Origin: CAZQEZ01 sp964592475
GTDB taxonomy: Bacteria; Bacteroidota; Bacteroidia; Cytophagales; Cyclobacteriaceae
Direction: 5' to 3'
NCBI GenBank assembly: GCA_964592475.1
Contig: CAZQEZ010000018.1
Coordinates: 1-43,322, forward strand
DNA length: 43,322 nucleotides
A model generated the notes under the pieces. The model saw nothing but the letters and a program-made list of their open reading frames with translations. It ran no database searches and was not told the origin of the DNA. Positions within the stretch are counted from its first letter, which is position 1; every line of letters starts with the position of its first letter. A program made the position numbers and the translations under genes. Below, in pieces: positions 34,956 through 43,322 of this stretch.

Positions 34956-35129
34956 GTTATTGCTAAAAATTAGGGTAACTTAGTTGCCTTAAACCATTGG
35001 TTGTACTATTCTAATTATGGCTTAGTGAAGTGTTTCGGATAAAAGAAAAATGGTTTACTTTCAAATCTGTACTAAATGATGATTAGAATTAATCATGTTA
35101 ATAAATTTAGAATATTAATTAATAATGCA

Positions 35130-37613
35130 ATGATATTAAAAAGGGTTTTTATTTTATTAGTACTATTTCAAGTCATAATCTTTTTTCCAGTCTCAAGTCA
35201 AAGCAAATCGCCGGAAAGTGTTGCTGAAATTGCCCAGGCTCTTGAAAAACTTCAAGTGCTTGGCAGCGTGTTGTATATAGCTGCTCACCCTGATGATGAA
35301 AATACTCGATTGATTACCTATTATGCCAATGAAGAAAAATACCGCACGGCTTATCTATCATTAACCAGGGGAGATGGCGGACAAAATTTAATTGGCCCTC
35401 AATTAAGAGAGTCTTTGGGTATTATCCGTACCCATGAGCTATTGGCTGCCCGTAAAATAGATGGTGGTCAACAATTTTTCACCAGGGCCAATGATTTCGG
35501 CTATTCTAAAAACCCGGATGAGACCTTTAATATTTGGGACAGAGAAAAGATTTTAGCCGATATGGTTTGGGTAATACGAAAATTTAAGCCAGATGTTATA
35601 ATTACAAGATTCAATACCTCACCTGGCACTACCCATGGCCACCATACGGCTTCTTCTATTCTTGCCAAAGAAGCATTTAATTTGGCAGCTGATAAAAATG
35701 CATTTCCTGATCAACTGGAATTTGTAAAAACCTGGCAACCAAAACGTATTTTTTGGAATACTTCTTCCTGGTTTTACCGCGATCGAGAATTTGATAAAAG
35801 TGGGTTGCTTACAGTCGATGTTGGCAAGTATAATCATTTGCTTGGCAAATCTTATACAGAAATAGCCGCGAATAGTCGTAGCCAACATCGCAGCCAAGGT
35901 TTTGGTGCTGCTACAAGACGTGGCTCATCTATTGAATATCTGAAGCAATGGGATGGATCCAAAGCAGAAAAGGATATTATGAGTGACATCGCCACCGACT
36001 GGAGTAGATTAGAAAATGGCTCCCAAATTGGGCCTGAAATTAATAATATCCAAGCTGATTTTAATATCCATAAACCTTACGAAAGTATTCCTAAGCTTTT
36101 GCAAGTGCGGAGAAATATAGCTCAAATAGAAAATGACTTTTGGCGTGAAATTAAATTACAAGAAATAGATCAGCTAATTGCTGCCTGCTCTGGTTTGTTT
36201 TTAGAGGCTGCAGCCGACCAATATGCTGTTTCGGCCGGCGACTCTTTGTCTATCGATTTAGAAATTATAAATAGGTCTCCAATTAAAATTCAGGTAAAAA
36301 ATGTATCCATTCCAAAAGTAAATTACCAAAAAGACATTAATAAACTATTAAGTGACAATAAAGAGTTTCAAATCAGTATTGAAGTTCTTATTCCAGAGGC
36401 TATGCCACTTTCACAGCCTTATTGGCTTCGCGATAAGGGAACAGAAGGCACCTTTAAAGTAGACGAACAGCAATTAATAGGGTTGCCGGAAAATCCACCA
36501 GCAATGAATGCTCAGTTTTTAATTTCAGTAGAAGATCATGAAATTTTGTTTGCAAAACCCGTAGTTTTTAAAGATACTGACCCGGCTAGAGGAGAAATAT
36601 TCAGGCCTTTGCAAGTGGTGCCCAAAGTTTACACTCGCTTTGATCAAGATGTGTATATTTTTACAGAAAATCAAAGTAAAGATATTAATGTGATGGTAAG
36701 AGGGGCAAGTGAAGGAATAAATGGAAAAATAAGTGTTCCGGCACCAGAAGGATGGCAAGTCACTCCGGCCGAAGCAGAGTTTTCTTTAAGTAAAAAAGAG
36801 GAAGAGATCATTGTGCCTTTTACAGTTACTCCCCCAGCCAAACCTACTTCAAATAAATTGACCATCGTAGCAGAAGTTGATGGTGAAAAATATGATTATT
36901 CAGCTATTGATATCGTATTTGACCACATTCCGGCTCAAACTTGGTTTCCTGAGTCATCGGCAAGTTTTATAAAAATGGATTTGCAAAAGAAAGGCAATCT
37001 AATAGGTTACATAAAGGGTGCAGGCGATGCCATACCCAAAAGTCTTTTACAAGTTGGTTATCAGGTAGAATTTCTACAGGAAAATGATTTTAATCAAGGG
37101 ACTTTAGCAAAATACGATGCTATCATTACAGGCATTCGGGCTTTTAATGTTAATGATAAATTACCATTTTACCGGGAGAAGCTGATGAAATATGTGAAAA
37201 ATGGGGGCACTTTAATAGCGCAATACAATACCAGCTATGGTTTAAGTACCGATGCCATTGGTCCTTACCCGATGCAACTTTCAAGAGAAAGAGTAACAGA
37301 ACAGCAGGCGCCAGTAAAAATTTTGGCTCCAGATCATCCGGTTATGAATACGCCCAATAAGATTACCGAACAAGACTTTAATAAATGGGTGCAGGAAAGA
37401 GGCCTCTATTTTGCCGGAGAATGGGATAAGAACCTGGTGCCGATATTGAGCAGCAACGATCCCGGCGAGCCTGGCCGAGAAGGTGGACTTCTGGTAGGGC
37501 AATATGGAGAAGGCTATTTTGTATACACCGGATATAGCTGGTTCAGGCAATTGCCGGCAGGGGTGCCTGGCGCTTACCGTATTTTCACTAATCTGATTTC
37601 TTTGGGTAAGTAA
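35130..37613 (+). CDS. PIG-L family deacetylase, exported
   Basis: 827 residues from ATG 35130, which opens the signal peptide (MILKRVFILLVLFQVIIF). The ATG at 35076 would add 18 residues before it. The N-terminal domain is PIG-L/LmbE: AAHPDDENTRLITYY near residue 52 and THGHHTASS near 168 supply the zinc ligands and the catalytic Asp, and TRGDGGQN lies between. Such enzymes are zinc N-deacetylases, often for sugars. The rest is a long multi-domain region, including an Ig-like/NEW3-like domain (about 560-625), and a C-terminal flavodoxin-like or ThuA-like fold (KYDAIITGIRAFNVND, GGTLIAQYN). It is probably periplasmic, and the substrate is unknown. Confidence 0.85.
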   Translation: MILKRVFILLVLFQVIIFFPVSSQSKSPESVAEIAQALEKLQVLGSVLYIAAHPDDENTRLITYYANEEKYRTAYLSLTRGDGGQNLIGPQLRESLGIIRTHELLAARKIDGGQQFFTRANDFGYSKNPDETFNIWDREKILADMVWVIRKFKPDVIITRFNTSPGTTHGHHTASSILAKEAFNLAADKNAFPDQLEFVKTWQPKRIFWNTSSWFYRDREFDKSGLLTVDVGKYNHLLGKSYTEIAANSRSQHRSQGFGAATRRGSSIEYLKQWDGSKAEKDIMSDIATDWSRLENGSQIGPEINNIQADFNIHKPYESIPKLLQVRRNIAQIENDFWREIKLQEIDQLIAACSGLFLEAAADQYAVSAGDSLSIDLEIINRSPIKIQVKNVSIPKVNYQKDINKLLSDNKEFQISIEVLIPEAMPLSQPYWLRDKGTEGTFKVDEQQLIGLPENPPAMNAQFLISVEDHEILFAKPVVFKDTDPARGEIFRPLQVVPKVYTRFDQDVYIFTENQSKDINVMVRGASEGINGKISVPAPEGWQVTPAEAEFSLSKKEEEIIVPFTVTPPAKPTSNKLTIVAEVDGEKYDYSAIDIVFDHIPAQTWFPESSASFIKMDLQKKGNLIGYIKGAGDAIPKSLLQVGYQVEFLQENDFNQGTLAKYDAIITGIRAFNVNDKLPFYREKLMKYVKNGGTLIAQYNTSYGLSTDAIGPYPMQLSRERVTEQQAPVKILAPDHPVMNTPNKITEQDFNKWVQERGLYFAGEWDKNLVPILSSNDPGEPGREGGLLVGQYGEGYFVYTGYSWFRQLPAGVPGAYRIFTNLISLGK

Positions 37614-37809
37614 GATTTTTTAAGCGTAATATATGTACGAAGAGCTTAACACTTTAAAATACTATTTGCTAGTTGAAAACGAGAATTCAACAAATACAGA
37701 TTTAGTAAACTATTGCATATAAAAATTGGAAAAGATTGAATTATATTGTAGTGATCGGATGAGTAACTGACGATTTTGATAAAATGTAATTCTTACCTTA
37801 GTTAGCCCA

Positions 37810-38316
37810 ATGAAATTATTTAAAGAAAACAACTTAGATCCAGACCAACTAAAAGCTCCTTATTTGCCTGTATCTACCTACCAGCAGGCGCATGAGCATT
37901 TAGTTATTTTTTGTCACGATGTTTTTATTCAGACTGACAAGGGTATTCTATTGGTAAAAAGACTTAAAGAACCCGCTACCAATGTTTGGTGGCCTATAGG
38001 TGGCAGAGTGTTGAGAGGTGAAACTATCGAAGCCTCTTTACAGAAAAAATCCATAGAGGAGTGTGGGCTTGAGTTGAAAGAAATTGAACTTTTAGATTAT
38101 GCGCGCACCTGGTTTGAAGGTGATCCTTTCGGTCATGGGCAAGGAACTGACACCATAAATGCCGTATGCTTTGCTCGTGGATTTGGCGAAGTACGATTGG
38201 ATAACTTTCATGAATCACCGGCTTTCATCCACCCTGAAAATAAAGTCAGTTTTGGTAGGCTGCACCCTTATGTTGACTATTATTTAGAAAAAATCTGGAA
38301 GCAGAGCAATTATTAA
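37810..38316 (+). CDS. Nudix hydrolase with an altered Nudix box
   Basis: 168 residues, one Nudix fold. The box spans GGRVLRGETIEASLQ and KKSIEECGLEL. It fits G-x5-E-x7 and x-E-E-x-G-L, but the central Arg-Glu has become Lys-Lys and the following hydrophobic residue is Ser. The Trp-rich lead (TNVWWPIGGR) and the late INAVCFARGFGEV and FHESPAF recall GDP-mannose mannosyl hydrolases, which also have a modified box. It would hydrolyse a nucleoside diphosphate linked to another group, and the substrate is not visible. It stands alone and is convergent with the aminotransferase-like gene at 38324, 7 bases away. Confidence 0.8.
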   Translation: MKLFKENNLDPDQLKAPYLPVSTYQQAHEHLVIFCHDVFIQTDKGILLVKRLKEPATNVWWPIGGRVLRGETIEASLQKKSIEECGLELKEIELLDYARTWFEGDPFGHGQGTDTINAVCFARGFGEVRLDNFHESPAFIHPENKVSFGRLHPYVDYYLEKIWKQSNY

Positions 38317-38323
38317 ACTTACT

Positions 38324-39412
38324 TTATTGATTTTTATAGAATGTCTCTATTGCATCAACCAGCATTTCCACTTGCTCTTTGCTATGCAAAGGATAGTTCG
38401 CAAAGCGCAAATGCTTAAATTTATATTCTCCGTAACCGGTGCCAACTATCAATTTCTGTTTGGCTAAATAGACAAATAGCTCATTGGATGGCATAGAAGT
38501 TTTGGCGGTAATTATAGTTTTACTTCTGTATTGGGGTGTATTTACGAAAGGTTTAAGCATTTCGTGGTTATCCAGTAAATTATATAGCACTGCTGCCTTA
38601 TAGTTGATATCCCGCCTGATAATATCCTGACCCATATTGAGAAAGTCTTCAAGAATTTTATCTAATAAATAAATTAATATAGTATTGGGTGATATTGGTA
38701 TTTGATTTTGTTTTGATTTAAAGTAATGATTTTGCAATGAATTAACGCCACTTAGTTTAAAATTAGGCTTCAATTCTTTGGCTTTTTCTATGCATCGATC
38801 ATTGACTAACCAAACTGCCAAACCAGGTGGTAATCCCCAGCCGTAATGCAAATCGAAGAAAATACAATCAATTTTGCTATAGTCTATTTCATGATAAGGA
38901 AACGCAGAGGTGGCGTTAAGCATAAAAAGTGATTCCGGAAAGGCATCGGCAAGTTCATAAATGTCGTGCAAAGGAAACGATACTCCCACGCTAAAATCAT
39001 TCAAAGTAGCAGTTATAATATCAAAATTATCAGCTATTAGCATTTGCTTTACGTTGGGCACCTCATCTTTATTACCTTTTACTACTTTTACTTTTTTACC
39101 TAAAAAGGAGGCTACCTGATGAAACCTTTCAGAATATTTGCCAGTTACTAAATGGCAACTTTGTTCACTTACCAGGTCAAGCATTATCCTTTCTATTATT
39201 TCATTAGCCGAAAAGCTGAAAAAAATATGGTAATCTTTGGGTAGTTTTAAAGTAGCACGTAACTTTTCTACCGTTTGTTGATAGATTTTTTCAAAAGACT
39301 TACTGCGATGGGAAACATGAAGCACCTCCTCTTTAATTGCTTGCTTCAAGTAATGAGCTAGCGAATAGTGCATTTCGGATGGACCTGGGGTAAAATATAA
39401 ATTTTTGCTCAT
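38324..39412 (-). CDS. class V aminotransferase-fold protein lacking the PLP lysine
   Basis: 362 residues from ATG 39412. An earlier in-frame ATG at 39451 is less likely, because the family start is near SKNLYFTPGPSEMHY and the candidate promoter ends at 39431. The fold is class V, close to phosphoserine/alanine-glyoxylate aminotransferases: VSHRSKSFEKIY, FFSFSANEIIERIMLD, and GLPPGLAVWLVNDR. Where the family has the cofactor lysine (F-x-x-Q-K), this protein has FDLHYGWG, His189-Tyr190. The Asp that supports the PLP ring is Asn166 (MLNATSAFP), and the NETSTG motif is NDFSVG. It probably does not bind PLP covalently, which suggests a non-catalytic or different function. Confidence 0.8.
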   Translation of the reverse strand: MSKNLYFTPGPSEMHYSLAHYLKQAIKEEVLHVSHRSKSFEKIYQQTVEKLRATLKLPKDYHIFFSFSANEIIERIMLDLVSEQSCHLVTGKYSERFHQVASFLGKKVKVVKGNKDEVPNVKQMLIADNFDIITATLNDFSVGVSFPLHDIYELADAFPESLFMLNATSAFPYHEIDYSKIDCIFFDLHYGWGLPPGLAVWLVNDRCIEKAKELKPNFKLSGVNSLQNHYFKSKQNQIPISPNTILIYLLDKILEDFLNMGQDIIRRDINYKAAVLYNLLDNHEMLKPFVNTPQYRSKTIITAKTSMPSNELFVYLAKQKLIVGTGYGEYKFKHLRFANYPLHSKEQVEMLVDAIETFYKNQ

Positions 39413-39430
39413 AGTCTTATAATCTAAAGC

Positions 39431-39462
39431 CAAATTAAATACTAGCTTCAAAAATTAGCAAA
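39431..39462 (-). promoter_or_regulatory. promoter of aminotransferase-fold gene
   Basis: On the minus strand TTTG (39462-39459), a 20-base spacer and TTAATTTG (39438-39431, seven of eight to TAnnTTTG), 18 bases before ATG 39412. Confidence 0.45.
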
Positions 39463-39494
39463 TATATCACGCATTATATTTTCTAAAACTTTCT

Positions 39495-39526
39495 TTTTTT
39501 ATTTTGCTACATGTATAGTAATTTTG
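39495..39526 (+). promoter_or_regulatory. candidate promoter of the structured element
   Basis: TAATTTTG at 39519-39526 fits TAnnTTTG exactly. TTTT at 39495-39498, 20 bases before it, is a one-mismatch -33 box. Predicted start of transcription is near 39533, just before the structured element. Confidence 0.4.
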
Positions 39527-39578
39527 AATAATGATAATTGAAGAAAAACTAAACGCTCTTAAAAATATTTAAAATTTT

Positions 39579-39764
39579 CCGAAAGCCTGGTATATGTTTT
39601 AAACCTAACATTACAACATTACCGAGTGAAGCCTTTGCTCAAAATTGGGCCTCACTCACGTTTCGGCGTGAGCTTCGCTTTTGCGAAGTTAACAGAGGAT
39701 CTTTGCGAGCGCTAGGCAGCTCAAATCCTGTATTTATCGGGGTTTATAAACAATAGGCTTTCGG
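39579..39764 (+). ncRNA. candidate structured non-coding RNA (or small inverted-repeat element)
   Basis: No reading frame fills this stretch, yet it is much more GC-rich in its centre (39620-39720) than the AT-rich flanks. Its ends are a perfect 10-bp inverted repeat (CCGAAAGCCT at 39579-39588, AGGCTTTCGG at 39755-39764) that extends imperfectly to about 25 bases. Inside lie CTCACG/CGTGAG (39655-39672) and CTTCGC/GCGAAG (39673-39688) as two adjacent perfect hairpins, a 10-bp one-mismatch stem (39624-39633 with 39648-39657) that competes with the first, and GCCT-GCTC pairing with GAGC-AGGC. A plus-strand promoter and terminator bracket it. A 6S-like rod is one option, a miniature mobile element another. 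Confidence 0.4.
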
Positions 39765-39776
39765 ATTAATATTAAA

Positions 39777-39804
39777 AAAGCCTTCTCATCATTGAGAAGG
39801 CTTT
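39777..39804. terminator. bidirectional terminator of dnaE and the structured element
   Basis: A perfect 11-bp stem (AAAGCCTTCTC / GAGAAGGCTTT) with a 6-base loop has an A run on the left and CATTTTTT on the right. It lies 36 bases past the dnaE stop. Confidence 0.85.
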
Positions 39805-39840
39805 CATTTTTTAGACACTGACCGAATAACAGCCGCATTT

Positions 39841-42800
39841 TTATTTCAAGATTTTATATTTTATTTGCTCCAATTTCTCCAGGTCAGCTATTAATTCATT
39901 GCTGGGGTCAATTTTAAATTTGCGCGACATAGTATCCAACAGTATTCCCTTTTCTTCATCCTTGATGTTTATTTGGAAATTACATTTTCCCGGGTATTGC
40001 TGCACCAGGTACTCCAGCCTCTCTACCAATTCTTCATCAATTACTGAAGCTTTCACGTCAATGCACACAGTTTTACTCATTTTGTCGCGTACTTCAGTCA
40101 GCAGCTGAATGGATTGCACCTTCAGTTCCCACATGCCTATCTGGTTGTAGCGCTCTTGTACCGAGCCAATGAGGTAGACAAATTCACCTACCGATAGCAA
40201 GTGCTGATTTTTACGAAATTCTTCTCCGAAAAGCGCCATGTCCAGCGAACCATCGTAATCTTCAATAGAGAAAAGGGCAAATGGATTACCTTTCTTGCTT
40301 TGCCGGAAAACACTCTTGGTAATAATACCCGCTACCGAAATTTCTTTGCCTTTATGCTCTTCGATTTTGGTTACCGCACAGGTACAGAAGTTTTGTATTT
40401 CTAATTTAAATTGATCCAGTGGATGGCCTGAAATATAAAAGCCCACTACTTCTTTTTCAAGTCGCAATTTTTCCAGGTTGCTGAATGGCTCCAGTGGAGC
40501 AACTTTTGGCGGTGGTATAGAGGAGTTGCTACTATCGCCAAAAAGTGAGGTTTGTGCAGAGTTTTTCTCAGCCTGCATATTGTTACCATACTTGACTACT
40601 TTTTCAATCAGGTTGGAATCGCCATCCTCTGCATCTACAAACTGGCGACGATGATAATCTTCAAACCGATCAAAGGCACCGCTCAGCGCCAGGCTTTCAA
40701 AGGTCTTTTTGTTTACCTGTCGCAGGCCAATACGCTCAGCAAAATCCCAGATCGACTTAAAATGGCCGTTCTTTTCCCGCTCATTGATGATTGCTTCTAC
40801 CGCGGCATCGCCGGTACCTTTAATGGCGCCCATGCCAAAGCGGATTTGATCCTGAGCGTTCACGTCGAATACAATGTTACTCTCATTCACATCCGGTCCT
40901 AACACGTGAATGCCCTGCTTTTTGCATTCATCCATGAAAAAGGTGATTTTTTCTATGTTGTTCTGGTTGTGGGTAAGTACAGAAGCCATGTACTCAGCCG
41001 GGTAATGAGCTTTGAGGTAAGCAGTTTGATAGGCCACCACCGAATAGGCTGCAGAGTGCGAGCGGTTAAAACCATACTGAGCAAATTTTTCCATGATAGA
41101 GAAAACTTCCTCTGCTTTAGCCTTCTCAATGCCATGTTTTTCTTTGGCTCCTTTTACAAAAATAACTCGTTGCTTGTTCATCTCCTCAAGCTTCTTTTTA
41201 CCCATTGCTCGCCGCAGCAAATCCGCTTGTCCCAGACTATAGCCGGCCATGATTTGTGCCGTTTGCATAATTTGCTCCTGGTACACCATGATCCCATAGC
41301 TGTAGCTAAGGATAGGCTCCAGCAATTCGTGCGGGTATTCTACCTTTTCCTGACCATGCTTTCTTTTAATGAAATTAGGGATAAACTCCATTGGCCCCGG
41401 CCGGTAAAGCGCGTTCATGGCAATCAGGTCTTCTATGTTGGTAGGCTTCAGCTCCTGCAAATATTTACGCATGCCGGGCGATTCAAACTGGAAAGTACCA
41501 ATGGTATCGCCACGCTGGTAAAGCTTGAATGTTTCTTCATCATCCAGCGAAATTTCGTCAATATTAATGTCTGCTCCTTTGTTCTTCTTTATCATGGCCA
41601 GGGCATCCTTGATGATGGTAAGCGTTTTCAAGCCCAGGAAGTCCATTTTTAGCATGCCGGCATCTTCGATCACTTTTCCGTCAAATTGGGTTACCAGCAG
41701 GTTAGAGTCTTTGGAGGTTGAAACCGGGATGTATTCAGTCAGATCGTCGGGAGCAATGATGACTCCGGCTGCATGAATACCTGAATTACGAACGGAGCCT
41801 TCCAGCTTCTCCGCCATTTGCAGCACCTCGGCTCGTTTGTCGTTGCCATCACGAATGGCTTTTAATTCAGGAACTTCAGCATAAGCCTTGATTAATGTAG
41901 TACCCGGCCTTTCAGGCACCAGTTTGGCCAGAATATTAGCTTCCGCTAAAGGCAATTCTGTAACTCTTGCCACATCTTTAATGGCCATTTTAGCTGCCAT
42001 GGTGCCATAAGTGATGATTTGAGCTACCTGGTTGTAGCCATATTTTTCCACTACATAGTCAATTACTTTTTGGCGACCCTCATCATCAAAATCCGTATCT
42101 ATATCAGGCATGCTCACCCGCTCCGGATTCAGGAATCGTTCGAAGAGCAGCTTGTATTTGATAGGATCGATATTAGTTATATTGATGCAATAGGCAACTA
42201 CCGAGCCCGCGGCAGAACCACGGCCGGGGCCAACAACTACGCCCATTCCTTTACCTGCATTGATAAAATCGGAAGTAATCAGGAAATAGCCGGCAAAGCC
42301 CATATCTTTAATTATCTTCAATTCATGATTTATGCGTTCCTCAATTTCAAGTGAAAGCACTTTGTACTTCTTTTTTGCCCCGGCAAAGGTGAGGTGGGTG
42401 AGATATTCATCCGCATTTTTAAATGGAGCAGGTATGGGAAAATTGGGCAGCAGTATATCCCGTTTTAATTCCGGGGTGTTTATTTTATCAACAATTTCAG
42501 CAGTATTGTCCAGCGATTCGGGTATATCGGCAAATAATTTGCCCATTTCTTTCTGGGTTTTGAAAAAGAACTGATCGTTGTGAAAACCGAAACGTTTGCC
42601 CTTGCCATCCCCTTTTTCCGTGCTCTGGTATTCGCCTGTATTTACGCAAAGTAGTATGTCATGGGCATTGAAATCGTCCTGATCCACATAGTGCGAATCG
42701 TTGGTGGCAATCACCTTGGTGCCATATTTTTGCGCAAATTTGAGCAACACCGCATTTACCTTTTCCTGCTCTTCCATCTGATGGCGCTGCAATTCTATAT

Positions 42801-43317
42801 AATAATCGTCACCAAACAAATCGAGCCACCATTTGAAAAGTTTCTCCGCTTCGTCTTCGCCTTTGTTCAAAATAGCCTGGGGTACTTCTGCGCCAATACA
42901 GCAGGTGGTGGCGATCAGCCCTTCATGGTATTTCAAAACCAATTCCTTATCGATGCGAGGCCATTTACTATAAAAACCTTCCATGTAACCAAGGGAGCAT
43001 AATTTGGACAGGTTTTTATAGCCCTGTTCATTTTTGGCCAGCATCAGCTGGTGGTAGCGATTATCCTTTTCCGCTTTGTTAAAATTCTTGCGGTGCCGAT
43101 CCTCTACCATGTAAAATTCGCAGCCCACGATAGGCTTCACCCCGGCTTTACTGGCTTCAGCTACAAACTTAAAGGCGCCAAACATGTTGCCGTGGTCGGT
43201 CAAAGCCACCGCATTCATGTCATCCAGTTTGGCTTTTTTCATCATATCGCTGATATTGGCGGCCCCATCGAGCAATGAAAACTGGGTATGGCAGTGTAAG
43301 TGCGAAAATTCGGGCAT
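39841..43317 (-). CDS. dnaE: DNA polymerase III alpha subunit
   Basis: 1158 residues, complete from ATG 43317 to the stop at 39841. It is the replicative polymerase. The order is PHP domain (FSHLHCHTQFSLLDGAAN at the N-terminus), palm and fingers (GPGRGSAAGSVVAYCIN, PDIDTDFDD near residue 400 with catalytic Asp, GIHAAGVIIAPDDLTEYIPV, LKMDFLGLKTLTII, FQFESPGMRKYL, ALYRPGPMEFIPNF), the helix-hairpin-helix segment (AFDRF region), and an OB-fold (ISVAGIITKSVFRQSKKGNP). Its length fits the DnaE1 type of Bacteroidota. It is the only gene in this strand block and is followed by a strong terminator. The upstream region lies outside the window. Confidence 0.97.
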   Translation of the reverse strand: MPEFSHLHCHTQFSLLDGAANISDMMKKAKLDDMNAVALTDHGNMFGAFKFVAEASKAGVKPIVGCEFYMVEDRHRKNFNKAEKDNRYHQLMLAKNEQGYKNLSKLCSLGYMEGFYSKWPRIDKELVLKYHEGLIATTCCIGAEVPQAILNKGEDEAEKLFKWWLDLFGDDYYIELQRHQMEEQEKVNAVLLKFAQKYGTKVIATNDSHYVDQDDFNAHDILLCVNTGEYQSTEKGDGKGKRFGFHNDQFFFKTQKEMGKLFADIPESLDNTAEIVDKINTPELKRDILLPNFPIPAPFKNADEYLTHLTFAGAKKKYKVLSLEIEERINHELKIIKDMGFAGYFLITSDFINAGKGMGVVVGPGRGSAAGSVVAYCINITNIDPIKYKLLFERFLNPERVSMPDIDTDFDDEGRQKVIDYVVEKYGYNQVAQIITYGTMAAKMAIKDVARVTELPLAEANILAKLVPERPGTTLIKAYAEVPELKAIRDGNDKRAEVLQMAEKLEGSVRNSGIHAAGVIIAPDDLTEYIPVSTSKDSNLLVTQFDGKVIEDAGMLKMDFLGLKTLTIIKDALAMIKKNKGADINIDEISLDDEETFKLYQRGDTIGTFQFESPGMRKYLQELKPTNIEDLIAMNALYRPGPMEFIPNFIKRKHGQEKVEYPHELLEPILSYSYGIMVYQEQIMQTAQIMAGYSLGQADLLRRAMGKKKLEEMNKQRVIFVKGAKEKHGIEKAKAEEVFSIMEKFAQYGFNRSHSAAYSVVAYQTAYLKAHYPAEYMASVLTHNQNNIEKITFFMDECKKQGIHVLGPDVNESNIVFDVNAQDQIRFGMGAIKGTGDAAVEAIINEREKNGHFKSIWDFAERIGLRQVNKKTFESLALSGAFDRFEDYHRRQFVDAEDGDSNLIEKVVKYGNNMQAEKNSAQTSLFGDSSNSSIPPPKVAPLEPFSNLEKLRLEKEVVGFYISGHPLDQFKLEIQNFCTCAVTKIEEHKGKEISVAGIITKSVFRQSKKGNPFALFSIEDYDGSLDMALFGEEFRKNQHLLSVGEFVYLIGSVQERYNQIGMWELKVQSIQLLTEVRDKMSKTVCIDVKASVIDEELVERLEYLVQQYPGKCNFQINIKDEEKGILLDTMSRKFKIDPSNELIADLEKLEQIKYKILK

Positions 43318-43322
43318 GTTTA

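Noticed and set aside
39600..39690. Possible integron attC site (ACCTAAC at one side, inverted repeats inside)
   Set aside because: ACCTAAC fits the R'' consensus, but no matching GTTRRRY stands at the other end, there is no cassette-like gene and no integrase in the window.
40906..41652. A 248-codon plus-strand frame inside dnaE
   Set aside because: It is antisense to an intact and highly conserved polymerase gene, and its translation has no domain-like pattern. Long antisense frames are common opposite well-conserved genes.
1..43322. CRISPR arrays, tRNA or rRNA genes, transposases, phage genes
   Set aside because: I looked for regularly spaced repeats, cloverleaf and rRNA signatures, and DDE or integrase motifs and found none.

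Overview
The window looks like a chromosomal scaffold from a Bacteroidota bacterium, most likely of the order Cytophagales. The DNA is AT-rich and several intergenic regions carry the Bacteroidota -7 promoter box (TAnnTTTG). The gene content also fits: two TonB-dependent receptors with carboxypeptidase-regulatory-like N-domains, and DUF2851, DUF4197, DUF4249, DUF6624 and tricorn-like S41 proteins typical of that phylum. There is no phage, plasmid, CRISPR or tRNA gene. Three N runs (9843-9942, 13139-13238, 30362-30371) mark assembly gaps. The second is false, because the same 55 bases stand on both sides and merging them restores one receptor gene.

Layout. 1-2792 (minus): a cut-off secreted HExxH protein, a DUF6624 protein, an erythromycin-esterase-like lipoprotein and a broken gene. 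2991-9679: a lipocalin-like lipoprotein, a YjbQ protein, a four-helix membrane protein, nadC with a YcxB-like partner, DUF2188, DUF2851, a cyclophilin lipoprotein and nfo. 9693-15348: a Gly/Asn-repeat protein with a C-terminal sorting signal, a DUF4142 remnant, a frameshifted AHSA1 gene, a TonB receptor, an inverted DUF4249 remnant and DUF4197. 15510-20532: cinA, a 2-oxo acid dehydrogenase E2, an alpha/beta-hydrolase remnant, a GH113-like enzyme, a beta-barrel remnant and a small protein. 20619-24833: a TonB receptor with a cysteine-less thioredoxin-fold partner, a divergent MarR regulator and an RraA remnant. 24948-29739: a giant tricorn-like protease, then a GAF/coiled-coil and PAS pair. 30597-38316: pyrD, ftsK-lolA, a PIG-L deacetylase and a Nudix protein. 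38324-43317: an aminotransferase-fold protein that has lost its PLP lysine, a structured intergenic element and dnaE.

How the genes fit together. Most intact genes are housekeeping: NAD and pyrimidine synthesis, DNA repair and replication, chromosome segregation, and envelope lipoprotein transport. Between them lies an unusual number of decayed genes. At least five keep their 3' half and stop codon but have lost the 5' end, and two more carry frameshifts or internal stops.

The two observations most worth following are the structured GC-rich element at 39579-39764, which has its own candidate promoter and terminator and may be a non-coding RNA gene, and the aminotransferase-fold protein next to it that lacks the usual cofactor-binding residues.
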